DNA of 64,000 bases from Duganella aquatilis (GCF_009674565.1 NZ_WKJL01000004.1:186001-250000); one strand, 5' to 3'; numbered from the stretch's first letter, positions 8,568-17,207 are shown. Program-made: numbers and translations. The notes: generated from the letters alone by a model not told the origin.

Positions 8568-9875
8568 ATGCAAACAGCAGCACTCGGCGCCCAGCAAAGC
8601 AGCCCGCCACAGGTCGTCAACGGACGGCAACGCTACCTCAACCTTGCCGGCGCCTGGGTCGCCTGGCTGTTCGACGCGCTGGACGCCGGCATCTTTGGCT
8701 TTGTGATGCTGTCCATCGCCCAGAGTTTTTCCGTGCAGCTCGGCGACGTGGTGTCGACGGTCGCCTGGTTCCTGCTGGCGACCGGCATCGGCGGCTACTT
8801 CCTCGGCAATATCTCCGACAGGATCGGCCGCAAGAAAACCATCGTCCTGTCGGTCTTCACGTATGGCACCGCCACCCTGCTGTGCGGCTTCGCGCACAGC
8901 CTGCTTGAACTGAACATCTACCGCGCCATCCTCGGCGTCGCCGTGGGCGGCCTGTGGTCCGCCGCCGCCGCACTGATCTCGGAAGTGTGGAAACCGGAAG
9001 GCCGCGCCAAGGCCATCGCCGTGCTGCAGACCGGCTGGTCCGGCGGCAACCTGCTGGCGGCGGTGCTGGCATGGAACGTCCTCAAGCCCAACGATCCGGA
9101 CGCCTGGCGCACCATGTTCATCGTCGCCAGCGTGCCGGCGTTCGCCACCCTGCTGTTCGTGATGTGCTTCATGAAGGAATCGCCGGTGTGGCTGGCCAAC
9201 CGCGGCTTCATGGCGCAGAACACGGCCAAGGGCAAGCTGCTCGCCATCTTCCAGCCGCAGTACCTGCGCGCGACCCTGCTGGCGCTGACCGTTTCCATCC
9301 TGGGCATGTGGGGTTACTGGATTCTGCTGACCTTTACCCCGGCCTTCCTGCAGAACATCCTGAAGGTGCGCATCAACGAGGCGCCGGTATTCCTGGTCTG
9401 GAGCGGGCTGGGCGCGATGGCGGGCTACCTGGTGTTCGGCATGCTGGCCGAGCGCATCGGCCGCCGCAAGTCGTTCGCGCTGTTCTTCCTGGGTATGACC
9501 TTGATGGTGCCGCTTTTCACGCTGACGGTGAACGCCATGCCGCTGGTCGACGGCAAGCTGCAGCTGACCGCCAGCAACGTCTTCATCCTCGGCAGCCTGT
9601 CGGCGGTGCTGGGCTTCTTCACCGGGTATTTCAGCGGCTTCGGCGCCTGGTACGCGGAGCTGTTCCCGACCAGCATCCGTTCCACCGCAGCCGGCTTCTG
9701 TTTCAACTTCGGCCGCGTCGGCGCCATCGCCGGCATCAAGCTGGTGCCGGTGCTGATCCCGCTGATCGGCTTTACCTACACCATTTCCCTGGCCTCCGTG
9801 GCCTATCTGCTCGCTGCCATCATGGTCTTTACCTTGCAGGAAACCAAAGGCATCCAGCTGACCAGCGGCAATTGA
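8568..9875 (+). CDS. MFS transporter, aromatic/dicarboxylate acid:H+ symporter type
   Basis: A 435-residue major-facilitator permease with about 12 hydrophobic segments. The conserved loop 2-3 motif appears as GYFLGNISDRIGRKK and the second-half counterpart as AERIGRRKSF. Aspartates in the first helix (WLFDALDAGIFGF) match the aromatic-acid and metabolite:H+ symporter groups. The start is at 8568 after GGAGA spaced seven bases upstream. A maleate isomerase-like gene follows after 26 bases with its own good ribosome site, so the pair probably imports and converts an organic acid. Substrate identity is inference from that neighbour. Confidence 0.85.
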   Translation: MQTAALGAQQSSPPQVVNGRQRYLNLAGAWVAWLFDALDAGIFGFVMLSIAQSFSVQLGDVVSTVAWFLLATGIGGYFLGNISDRIGRKKTIVLSVFTYGTATLLCGFAHSLLELNIYRAILGVAVGGLWSAAAALISEVWKPEGRAKAIAVLQTGWSGGNLLAAVLAWNVLKPNDPDAWRTMFIVASVPAFATLLFVMCFMKESPVWLANRGFMAQNTAKGKLLAIFQPQYLRATLLALTVSILGMWGYWILLTFTPAFLQNILKVRINEAPVFLVWSGLGAMAGYLVFGMLAERIGRRKSFALFFLGMTLMVPLFTLTVNAMPLVDGKLQLTASNVFILGSLSAVLGFFTGYFSGFGAWYAELFPTSIRSTAAGFCFNFGRVGAIAGIKLVPVLIPLIGFTYTISLASVAYLLAAIMVFTLQETKGIQLTSGN

Positions 9876-9901
9876 CTTACCACTTACGAAAGGACTTACC
9901 C

Positions 9902-10675
9902 ATGAAAACCTACCGCATCGGCCAGATCGTGCCAAGCTCGAACACCACGATGGAAACGGAAATCCCGGCCATGCTGCTGGCCCGCGCCGAGCAGTTTCCC
10001 GAGGAACGCTTCACCTTCCACTCGTCGCGCATGCGCATGATGCATGTCACGCCTGAAGAGTTGAAAAAAATGGACGTGGCCAGCGACCGCTGCGCCGTCG
10101 AACTCAGTGACGCCCGCGTCGACGTCATGGCCTATGCCTGCCTGGTCGCCATCATGTGCCAGGGGCCCGGCTACCACCGCGTCTCGGAAAAACGCCTGAC
10201 CCAGGTGACGGCGGAGTCGCAGGCGCCGGTGCCGGTCCTGAGCTCGGCCGGCGCGCTGGTCAACAGCCTGAAGGAAATGGGCTTCAAAAAAGTCGCCATC
10301 ATCACGCCGTACATGAAGCCGCTGACCCAGCAGGTCATCGATTACATCGAGAGCGAAGGCATCCAAGTAACCGACTCGATCAGCCTGGAGGTGTCGGACA
10401 ACCTGGCCGTGGGCCGCCTCGATCCGATGGACCTGGTCGGCCACGCCGACCGCCTCGACATCAGCAACGCCGATGCGGTGGTGCTGTCCGCCTGCGTGCA
10501 GATGCCATCGCTGCCAGCCATCCAGCTGGTGGAAGACCGTCTGGGCAAGCCGGTGCTGACCGCGGCGGCCGCCACCGTGTACCAGATGCTGAAGAATCTG
10601 GAGCTCGATCCGGTGGTGCCGAATGCCGGCTATCTGCTGTCGGGCAAGGCGGCCCGCCAGAGCTTCGCCTGCTAA
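9902..10675 (+). CDS. maiA: Maleate cis-trans isomerase / Asp-Glu racemase superfamily enzyme
   Basis: A 257-residue enzyme closely resembling maleate isomerase, which converts maleate to fumarate through a cysteine adduct. The N-terminal IVPSSNTTMETE supplies the substrate-binding Ser/Asn loop. The two catalytic cysteines are at residues 80 (MAYACLVAIM) and 198 (LSACVQMPSL), matching the positions described for characterised maleate isomerases. ATG at 9902 follows AAAGGA. Fumarate would feed the TCA cycle directly, which fits a downstream step of nicotinate-type or gentisate-type degradation, but no other such enzyme is seen nearby. Arylmalonate decarboxylase relatives share the fold, so the exact substrate is not certain. 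It converges on a LysR gene with a 4-base overlap. Confidence 0.8.
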   Translation: MKTYRIGQIVPSSNTTMETEIPAMLLARAEQFPEERFTFHSSRMRMMHVTPEELKKMDVASDRCAVELSDARVDVMAYACLVAIMCQGPGYHRVSEKRLTQVTAESQAPVPVLSSAGALVNSLKEMGFKKVAIITPYMKPLTQQVIDYIESEGIQVTDSISLEVSDNLAVGRLDPMDLVGHADRLDISNADAVVLSACVQMPSLPAIQLVEDRLGKPVLTAAAATVYQMLKNLELDPVVPNAGYLLSGKAARQSFAC

Positions 10676-11553
10676 GGCGCCAGCAGGTGGTCGTACAGCA
10701 GCCGCGCCGCCGGCGACAATCCGCTGGCGGCGCGCACGCAGATGTCCAGCTGGCGGAACGCCCACGGATCGGTCAGCGGGATGGATTTGATCGCCAGCGC
10801 ATTGTAGGTACGCACGCTGAGCTTGGGCTGCAGGCCGATGCCCAGGCCGGCTTCCACCATCAGGCACTGCGCATCGTAGCTGTTGACCTCGATGCGCAGC
10901 TTTAACGACCGTCCCAGTTCGCTTGCGGCTTTCAGCATCTGAAAGTTCAGGCCGGTACCGACATGCAGGCCGACAAATTCGTAGTCCAGCGCCTGCGCGA
11001 ACGAGACCGCGTCGAGTTGCGCCAGCGGATGGTCGGTCGGGACGATCAGCACCAGTTCATCGTTGCGGAAGCGGCGCACTTCCAGGTCGTCCGTATAGGG
11101 CACCTGGGTAAAGATGCCGATGTCCGCGCTGTTCTCCGCCACGCCGCGGATGACGTCGCGGCTGGTGGTTTCGCGCAGCTGGACCCGTATCAGCGGATGG
11201 GCGGCCAGGAACGACTGCAGCGCGGCCGGCATGAATTGCGTGATGGCCGAGATATTCGCCAGCACCCGCACGGAGCCGCGGGCGCCGCTGGAAAAATCCT
11301 TCATTTGCAGCACCAGGTCGTCCAGGTCGCTGAGCACGCCGCGCGCCTTGTGGGCCAGCGCATCGCCGGCCGCGGTGACAAACATGCCCTTGTTGCTACG
11401 CACCAGCAGGACGGTGTCGAGCTGGTCTTCGAGCTCGCTGATGCGTTTGCTGATCGCCGCCGCCGCAATGTGCTCGCGCGCCGCCGCGCCGGCTATCGTT
11501 CCTTCTTCGACCACACTGACAAACAACCGCAAGGACACAGGATCAAGTTTCAT
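10672..11553 (-). CDS. LysR-family transcriptional regulator
   Basis: A 293-residue LysR regulator. The N-terminal helix-turn-helix is MKLDPVSLRLFVSVVEEG followed by IAGAAAREHIAAAAISKRISELE. The periplasmic-binding-like effector domain begins near residue 90. The start at 11553 is chosen because it gives the canonical LysR N-terminus and follows AAAGG; an upstream in-frame ATG would add seven residues. It is convergent with the isomerase gene (their stop codons overlap) and divergent from the metallo-hydrolase gene across 174 bases that contain a perfect 9-bp inverted repeat. Either flank could be its target. Confidence 0.9.
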   Translation of the reverse strand: MKLDPVSLRLFVSVVEEGTIAGAAAREHIAAAAISKRISELEDQLDTVLLVRSNKGMFVTAAGDALAHKARGVLSDLDDLVLQMKDFSSGARGSVRVLANISAITQFMPAALQSFLAAHPLIRVQLRETTSRDVIRGVAENSADIGIFTQVPYTDDLEVRRFRNDELVLIVPTDHPLAQLDAVSFAQALDYEFVGLHVGTGLNFQMLKAASELGRSLKLRIEVNSYDAQCLMVEAGLGIGLQPKLSVRTYNALAIKSIPLTDPWAFRQLDICVRAASGLSPAARLLYDHLLAP

Positions 11554-11604
11554 AAGCACCTTTCGCAGGCGCACAGTTTAATCGATCCCGTCCATCCAGC
11601 CGGC

Positions 11605-11631
11605 AATGCCCCGACGGTGCGCCGGGGCATT
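11605..11631 (+). promoter_or_regulatory. Perfect 9-bp inverted repeat in the LysR / metallo-hydrolase divergent region
   Basis: AATGCCCCG at 11605-11613 and CGGGGCATT at 11623-11631 are exact inverted copies separated by 9 bases. The repeat lies between the divergent LysR and MBL-fold genes. There is no U-tract directly after either arm, so an operator is a better guess than a terminator. Confidence 0.4.
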
Positions 11632-11727
11632 ACCAAATATTTACTTTTTTTAACTTACCTGCTCAGGGGGCGAACAGTACATTACTACCTTGGTCCTTGC
11701 CGTCGGACTCGTCAAAAAGGGGAAATC

Positions 11728-12660
11728 ATGAAACTGATCATCGCCATCGCCCTGAGCTTGTTGCAGTCCCTGTCATTTGCGGCGGCGCCTTTCGCCAAAA
11801 CCCAGGCGCCGGGCTATTACCGCATGATGCTTGGCGATTTTGAAGTGACCGCCATCTGCGACGGCACGTCGAATCTGCCGTTTGACAAGTGGCTGCACAC
11901 GCCGCCCGCGGCCACCCACAAGGCGCTGAAGGATGCCTTCCTGGATACGCCGACCGAAACCTCGTTCAATGCATTTGTCGTCAATACCGGGCAAAAGCTG
12001 GTCATGATCGACGTTGGCGGCGGCAACCTGTTCGGCCCCACCCTGGGCAACCTGATTGCCAACCTCAAAGCGGCGGGATATCAGCCCGAGCAAATCGACG
12101 ACATCTACATCACGCACATGCATCCGGACCACATCGGCGGCCTCGGCACGTCGCCCAGCGTTTTCCCGAACGCCTTCATCCATGCGGACAAACGCGATGC
12201 CGACTACTGGCTGAACGAGTCGAACAAGGCGACCGCACACGAGGCCGACAAAGACTATTTCAAAGGCATTATCAGCACGGTCGGCGAGTATGCCAAGGCC
12301 GGCAAGCTGAAAACGTTTGACGGCAAGACCCAGTTGCTGCCCGGCGTTACCGCGATTCCGAGTTACGGCCACACCCCGGGCCACACGCGCTACCTGGTCG
12401 AGAGCAAAGGCCAGAAGTTGATGTTGCTGGGCGATTTGCTGCACCTTGGCGTGATACAGTTTAAAGACCCCTCGGTGACCATCGTCTTCGACAGCGACGC
12501 CAGGCAGGCCATGGCCAGCCGCCAGGCGGTATTCAAGGACGCCGCCGAAGAAGCTTACCTGGTCGGTGCGGCGCACCTGCAATTTCCCGGATTGGGCCAC
12601 ATCCGCCGCCACGGCAAGGGATACGAATTCATCCCGGCGAACTACACCGTGCCAAGGTAA
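11728..12660 (+). CDS. Secreted metallo-beta-lactamase-fold hydrolase
   Basis: A 310-residue MBL-fold hydrolase with a cleavable signal peptide (MKLIIAIALSLLQSLSFAAA, cleavage about residue 20), so it is probably periplasmic. The zinc motif HxHxDH is complete as THMHPDHIGG (His130, His132, Asp134, His135). Further ligands are likely in YGHTPGHTRY and LLGDLLHLG. Family members include lactonases that open N-acyl-homoserine lactones and other esters or lactones. The start ATG at 11728 follows AAAAGGGGAAA. It stands alone in its orientation, divergent from LysR. The substrate is not deducible; quorum-quenching lactonase is one possibility only. Confidence 0.82.
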   Translation: MKLIIAIALSLLQSLSFAAAPFAKTQAPGYYRMMLGDFEVTAICDGTSNLPFDKWLHTPPAATHKALKDAFLDTPTETSFNAFVVNTGQKLVMIDVGGGNLFGPTLGNLIANLKAAGYQPEQIDDIYITHMHPDHIGGLGTSPSVFPNAFIHADKRDADYWLNESNKATAHEADKDYFKGIISTVGEYAKAGKLKTFDGKTQLLPGVTAIPSYGHTPGHTRYLVESKGQKLMLLGDLLHLGVIQFKDPSVTIVFDSDARQAMASRQAVFKDAAEEAYLVGAAHLQFPGLGHIRRHGKGYEFIPANYTVPR

Positions 12661-12676
12661 CCACAGGGCTGCCAGC

Positions 12677-12946
12677 ATGGTTGAGAGAACCAACACCTCC
12701 ATGGCCAGGACGATCGAAATCGGCATCCGGATCGATAATGAATACGGTTCGGCGATCGCCTGGTCGTACATGCTGCGGCACGCGATTCCCTCCACGACGA
12801 TCTTCAGGGTGCTGTCCGAGCCGGACATGCGCAGGTCGTCGGATCCCCGCTGCCTGGCGGCGGAAATCTACCGGATTTTCAACCAGCATGCCCGGGTGAC
12901 GAACAGGCGGCCGCAGCGCCCGGCGCATGCCGCCTCAGTTGGGTAA
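12677..12946 (+). CDS. Small uncharacterised protein
   Basis: An 89-codon frame that I do not recognise. It is supported by strong G/C preference at third codon positions across the core (MARTIEIGIRIDNEYGSAIA onward), by an ordinary amino-acid composition with an amphipathic pattern, and by filling the gap between two genes. The start is uncertain: ATG at 12677 or at 12701, neither with a clear ribosome site. It follows the metallo-hydrolase by 16 bases, possibly in one transcript, and overlaps the 3' end of the convergent TorT-like gene by 12 bases. There is no signal peptide, membrane helix or cysteine pair. Confidence 0.5.
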   Translation: MVERTNTSMARTIEIGIRIDNEYGSAIAWSYMLRHAIPSTTIFRVLSEPDMRRSSDPRCLAAEIYRIFNQHARVTNRRPQRPAHAASVG

Positions 12947-13969
12947 GGCTTGCTGCGTGATGCGGACGTATTCCGGACTGTAGACGCGGCTCAGGTCATA
13001 GGCGGCGACGTTGCCGGCGTCGATCACTTCGATTTTCGGACTGACGCTGTAGGCATGCGGCTGTTTCTCGAGGATGCGCAGCGCCAGGTCCAGGCCGATG
13101 CGGGCTTGCAGCACCGGCGAATCGCTGACGGCGGCCAGCACCTTGCCTTCCGCGATCAGGCGCAGCACAGGTTCGGTGGCGTAAAACGAAATCGCCCGGC
13201 TCGCCACCTGTGGATAGTGATGCATGTAATTGGCGGCCGCCTCGATCGCCACCGAATTACCCAAGAAATAATCGGGGTAGCGCGCGTCGGCGCGCAAAAT
13301 GGCGCGCACCAGGCCCATCTGGGTAGTCAGTTCGGGCGGCCCGTAACCACCGTGCTGAAGCGTCACGGACTTGTGGCGTATCGCCTGGTACATGCCGGCC
13401 TCGGCGCCCCGGACCCAGCCGGCGTCGCGCGGACCGGGCAGCCAGGCAATGCTGACTTGCTGGCGCCGGGAATAGCTCAGCAGATAGCGGGTGGCGGCCC
13501 GCGCCATGTCGTCAAAGCGCACCAGCGAACGGGCGCTGACCTTGTCGCTGCTGACGCCGGTAATCAGGTCGATGACGGGAACGCCGCGCGCGGCGGCCTG
13601 GGCGATGGCATCGTTCATGCCGTCCGCCGACAGCGAGGCCAGCAGGATGGCGTCGGCGCCCTTGCGCAGGCAGGCCTGGAATTGCTCCTGCTGCACGGCC
13701 AGGTTGTCGTAGCCGCCGGCCTGGTAGAGACCCAGCTTGACGCCCTGGCGCCGCGCCTCGTCGACCAGGCCCCATGACACGCCCCACCAGTAGCGGTCGC
13801 GCACGTGGGGAAACAGCGCGCAGATGCGCCAGGACTTGTGCACCCGCGGCAGCGGCCGGTAGGCAACATGGCGGCCGTCGGCCACTGTCTGCGCGGGATA
13901 CCATGGCGCCGCCGGCGCCAGCGCCGGCAAGCACAGACCCAGAATGCCGCATATGTAGCTGATCTTCAT
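12935..13969 (-). CDS. torT: TorT-like periplasmic binding protein (orphan)
   Basis: A 344-residue type-1 periplasmic binding protein. It has a signal peptide (MKISYICGILGLCLPALAPA). Aligned from memory with E. coli TorT, it shares the pattern WRICALFPHVRDRYWWG...EARRQGVKL...AGGYDNLAVQQEQ...GADAILLAS. TorT binds trimethylamine N-oxide and presents it to the TorS sensor kinase. Here no torS, torR or torCAD gene is adjacent, so the partner must be elsewhere or different. A strong GGGAGGAG precedes the start. It is divergent from a LysR regulator across 91 bases. Family assignment is good; TMAO as ligand is inference. Confidence 0.75.
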   Translation of the reverse strand: MKISYICGILGLCLPALAPAAPWYPAQTVADGRHVAYRPLPRVHKSWRICALFPHVRDRYWWGVSWGLVDEARRQGVKLGLYQAGGYDNLAVQQEQFQACLRKGADAILLASLSADGMNDAIAQAAARGVPVIDLITGVSSDKVSARSLVRFDDMARAATRYLLSYSRRQQVSIAWLPGPRDAGWVRGAEAGMYQAIRHKSVTLQHGGYGPPELTTQMGLVRAILRADARYPDYFLGNSVAIEAAANYMHHYPQVASRAISFYATEPVLRLIAEGKVLAAVSDSPVLQARIGLDLALRILEKQPHAYSVSPKIEVIDAGNVAAYDLSRVYSPEYVRITQQALPN

Positions 13970-14060
13970 GGCTCCTCCCTATGCTGCTATTATTGGCACA
14001 GCCAGACGCGGCGGCAATGCGCAGAAATGAGAGAGGCTCTTGCACGAATGGGAGTTCCGC

Positions 14061-14957
14061 ATGGAATGGAGTGATATCCGGGTCTTTCTTCAGGTCGCGC
14101 GCAGCGGCCGGATGGCCGAGGCCTCGCGCCTGCTGCGCATGGACGACTCGACCATCAGCCGCCGCATCGCCCGCCTGGAACGGGACGCCGGCGTGGTGCT
14201 GTTCGACCGCGCCGCCAAACGGCTCAACCTGACAGAAGAAGGCTGCAAGCTGCTGGCCGCGGCGGAAAAAATGGAAGCCATCGTCATCCGCGACGTCCAG
14301 GCGCTGGCCGAACGCCGCCAGGGCATCAGCGGCAAGGTGCGCATCGGCACCTCGGAAGGCTTCGGCTCCCATTATCTGGCGCAGCGGCTGCCGACCATCC
14401 TGCACCAGTATCCCGAACTGGAAATCGAACTGGTGGCGGTGCAGCGCACCTACTCGCTCGGCATGCGCGAAGCCGACATCGTCATCACCATGGACCGCCC
14501 GAACAGCGGCGATATCCGCCTGCGCAAGCTGTGCGATTCGCGCCTGCATATCTATGCCAGCGCGGAATTCCTGGCGCGGCGGCCGGCGCCGCTGTCGATC
14601 GCCGACCTGACCGACGCCCTGTGGTGCGGCTATATACAGGAACTGCTGTTCACCGAGATCCTCGACATGCTGACCTTCGGCGACACCGTCATCATGCCGC
14701 GCTACCGCACCAACAGCCTGACCGCGCAACTGGCCGCCGTGCTGGGCGGCGAGGCCCTGACGGTGCTGCCGACCTATCTGGCGGCACACTACCCTGCCTT
14801 GCAGCCGGTGCTGGCGCAGTCCGTGCGCATCGACATGAGCTACTGGATGTCGGTGCACAACGACCTGGCCCGCTCGCCGCGCGTGCGCGCGGTGATGAAC
14901 GCCATCGAGCAGCTGGTGGCGTCCGAGCGCCATCTGTGCTGGCCGGCGTCGGTGTAG
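14061..14957 (+). CDS. LysR-family transcriptional regulator (CrgA-like)
   Basis: A 298-residue LysR regulator. The helix-turn-helix is at the N-terminus (MEWSDIRVFLQVARSGRMAE...DDSTISRRIARLE), and the effector domain begins about residue 90 (GISGKVRIGTSEG). The start at 14061 is set by GGAG six bases upstream; an in-frame ATG 21 bases earlier lacks a site. It is divergent from the TorT-like gene, which is its most likely local target, and convergent with the next LysR gene 12 bases away. Confidence 0.88.
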   Translation: MEWSDIRVFLQVARSGRMAEASRLLRMDDSTISRRIARLERDAGVVLFDRAAKRLNLTEEGCKLLAAAEKMEAIVIRDVQALAERRQGISGKVRIGTSEGFGSHYLAQRLPTILHQYPELEIELVAVQRTYSLGMREADIVITMDRPNSGDIRLRKLCDSRLHIYASAEFLARRPAPLSIADLTDALWCGYIQELLFTEILDMLTFGDTVIMPRYRTNSLTAQLAAVLGGEALTVLPTYLAAHYPALQPVLAQSVRIDMSYWMSVHNDLARSPRVRAVMNAIEQLVASERHLCWPASV

Positions 14958-14969
14958 CCGGGCCGGGCA

Positions 14970-15899
14970 TCACGGCGGCGGCGCCGGTGTCAGGGCGTCA
15001 ATCAGCAGGCGCGCGCCCGGCGACAGCGGCGCCCCCTTGCGCACCACCATTTCATACGGCTCGCTGCGTGACGCCAGGGTCAGCGGCAGGATGCACATCA
15101 TGTCGTGCCGCGCGAAGAAGCTGGCGACGTCGACCGACACCAGCGCCACGAAGGACGGATTGGCCTGCAACAGGGCCAGCGTGGCGAACACCGAGGTGGT
15201 TTCCAGCAGGTGCTGCGGAAAGCGGATGTCGGCGTCGCGGAATTCCCGCTCCAGCAGCAGGCGCATCGGCATGTTGGCGCGGTACACCACCCACCGGGAC
15301 TCGGCCAGGTCCTGCAGCGTCAGCGTCGCCGCCTGCCGCAGCGGATGGCGCACGTTGGCGATCACCGCCAGGGTTTCCTCCTGCAGCTGGACGCTGCCGT
15401 AGTGCTCGGGCGTCGGGCTGATGGTGGTGCGGCAGATGGCCAGGTCGAGCCGGCCCGCGTCCAGTTGGCTGAGCAGCGTGGCGCTGGTGTCCTCGACGAT
15501 CTCGACCGACATTTCCGGGTGCTCCGCCACCAGCCGGGTGACGGCGTCGGCCAGCAGCGGCACCGCGCCCATGATCACGCCCACGGTGACGCGCCCGCCG
15601 TGCCCGCGCATGATGCCGCCGATTTCCTCGCGCAGATGCGCCAGATCGGTATGGATCAGGCGCGCATAGCGGATCACGCAGTGGCCGATCTGGTTCGGTT
15701 CGAGGCCGCGGTTGGTGCGGTTGAACAGCGCCATGCCGAAGGTGGTCTCGATCTCGTGCAGCGCCTTGCTGGCGCCCGGCTGGGTCAGCGCCACCTGCTG
15801 CGCCGCCTTCAGCAGCGAGCCGTGGTCGGCCAGCGCAATCAGCAGGCGCAGCTGCTTCAGGTGCAATCGGGAAATAATGGAATTCAGGGAAGGAAGCAT
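14970..15899 (-). CDS. LysR-family regulator of the 16-22 kb catabolic locus
   Basis: A 309-residue LysR protein of the GbpR/CbbR-like type. The N-terminal helix-turn-helix is LHLKQLRLLIALADHGSLLK...LTQPGASKALHEIE and the effector domain runs from about residue 100. ATG at 15899 follows GGAAG-type sequence weakly. It is divergent from the alcohol dehydrogenase gene. A 27-base element before its start (15916-15942) is repeated with 21/27 identity before the NIPSNAP-cyclase pair at 22059-22085, so it probably autoregulates and controls both arms of the locus. Confidence 0.9.
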   Translation of the reverse strand: MLPSLNSIISRLHLKQLRLLIALADHGSLLKAAQQVALTQPGASKALHEIETTFGMALFNRTNRGLEPNQIGHCVIRYARLIHTDLAHLREEIGGIMRGHGGRVTVGVIMGAVPLLADAVTRLVAEHPEMSVEIVEDTSATLLSQLDAGRLDLAICRTTISPTPEHYGSVQLQEETLAVIANVRHPLRQAATLTLQDLAESRWVVYRANMPMRLLLEREFRDADIRFPQHLLETTSVFATLALLQANPSFVALVSVDVASFFARHDMMCILPLTLASRSEPYEMVVRKGAPLSPGARLLIDALTPAPPP

Positions 15900-15915
15900 T
15901 GGGGTTGAGGAAAAG

Positions 15916-15942
15916 TTATAGTCCTATCAGCAGCTCTCAATT
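15916..15942 (-). promoter_or_regulatory. Putative LysR operator, copy 1
   Basis: Read on the minus strand this 27-base element starts AATTGAGA and ends TATAA. It matches the element at 22059-22085 in 21 of 27 positions without gaps. It lies 17 bases upstream of the LysR start codon and within the divergent interval that also serves the alcohol dehydrogenase operon. Function as a shared binding site is inferred from position and similarity. Confidence 0.55.
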
Positions 15943-16067
15943 ACCGGCGGCCGCCAGCGCTCCTATACTGGCCCCATAGCCGGATGAGGAAGCGCTGCGC
16001 GGCAACTGACTCCGGACCGGGCCCCACAGTGGGTGCATTTCGTCTACTATAACTGAAGTTCATTGCC

Positions 16068-17207
16068 ATGTCCCTGATCAACTATATCACGCAAATTCAA
16101 TTCGACTTTGGCGCCATCCGCCTGCTGCACGGCGAATGCGAACGCGTCGGCATCCGGCGGCCGCTGATCGTTACCGACAAGGGCGTGCGCGCGGCCGGCA
16201 TCGTCGACACCGTGCTGGCCGCGCTCGATAGCGGCACGCCGGTGCCGGTATTCGACAGCACCCCGCCCAATCCCAACGAAGGCGTGGTGCGCGAGGCGGT
16301 GGCGATGTACCGCAGCCACGGCTGCGACGGCGTCGTCGCGGTCGGCGGCGGCTCGGCCATCGACCTGGCCAAGGGCGTGGCGGTGTGCGCCACCCACGAC
16401 GGACCGCTGCTCGGCTTTGCCGTCATCGAAGGCGGCGCCAGCCGCATTACGGCAAACACGGCGCCCGTCATCGCCGTGCCGACCACGGCCGGCACCGGCA
16501 GCGAAGTGGGCCGGGGCGCCATCCTGATCCTCGACGATGGCCGCAAGGTCGGCGTGATTTCCCCCTTCGTGGTGCCGCGCGTGGCCATCTGCGATCCCGA
16601 ACTGACGCTGGGCCTGCCGCCGCTGATGACGGCCGCCACCGGCATGGACGCCATTGCGCACTGCCTCGAAACCTTCATGGCGCCGTCCTTCAATCCGCCG
16701 GCCGACGGCATCGCGCTGGACGGTCTGCGGCGCGCCTGGCAGCACATCGAGCGCGCCACCCATGCGCCGGACGACAAGGAAGCGCGCCTGAACATGATGA
16801 GCGCCTCGATGCAGGGGGCGCTGGCGTTTCAGAAAGGACTGGGCTGCGTGCACAGCCTCAGCCACGCGCTGGGCGGCATCAACCCGCGCCTGCACCACGG
16901 CACGCTGAACGCCATCTTCCTGCCGGCCGTGATCCAGTTCAACCAGGAAACCGACACCATGCGCAGCGAACACAAGCTGGCGCGCATGGCGCAGGCCATG
17001 GGGCTGGCCGGCGGCGCCGAGGTGGCGGGCGCCGTGCGCGCCATGACGGAACGGCTCGGCCTGCCGACCGGGCTGGCGCAGCTGGACGTGGCGCCGTCGC
17101 TGTTCCCCGCCATCGTCCAGGGCGCGCTCAAGGACCACAGCCACAAGACCAATCCGCGCGTGGCCAGCGACAACGATTACCATGCGCTGCTGGAGGCGTC
17201 GATGTAA
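16068..17207 (+). CDS. Iron-containing alcohol dehydrogenase
   Basis: A 379-residue group III alcohol dehydrogenase. It has the nucleotide-binding AVGGGSAIDLAKG near residue 94, the PTTAGTGSEV signature, and metal ligands D and H in GMDAIAHCLETF plus histidines in CVHSLSHALGG and RLHHGTLNAIFLPA. It oxidises or reduces an alcohol/aldehyde pair with NAD(P) in the cytoplasm. It differs from the YqhD-like enzyme at 4648 in subgroup. It is the first gene of the plus-strand set ADH-MFS-hydroxyacid dehydrogenase-SDR, which suggests a dedicated catabolic route for an imported hydroxylated acid. Confidence 0.9.
   Translation: MSLINYITQIQFDFGAIRLLHGECERVGIRRPLIVTDKGVRAAGIVDTVLAALDSGTPVPVFDSTPPNPNEGVVREAVAMYRSHGCDGVVAVGGGSAIDLAKGVAVCATHDGPLLGFAVIEGGASRITANTAPVIAVPTTAGTGSEVGRGAILILDDGRKVGVISPFVVPRVAICDPELTLGLPPLMTAATGMDAIAHCLETFMAPSFNPPADGIALDGLRRAWQHIERATHAPDDKEARLNMMSASMQGALAFQKGLGCVHSLSHALGGINPRLHHGTLNAIFLPAVIQFNQETDTMRSEHKLARMAQAMGLAGGAEVAGAVRAMTERLGLPTGLAQLDVAPSLFPAIVQGALKDHSHKTNPRVASDNDYHALLEASM

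Noticed and set aside
9876-9899. Three CTTAC repeats between the MFS and maleate isomerase genes
   Set aside because: They overlap the stop codon and ribosome site within an operon gap, and the spacing (7 and 12 bases) is irregular.
11630-11659. TTAC repeats upstream of the MBL hydrolase as another copy of the phased TTTAC operator
   Set aside because: Spacings are 11 and 14 bases, not regular, and the stretch is simply T-rich. The similarity TTACCAAAT...TTTAC is noted but not convincing.
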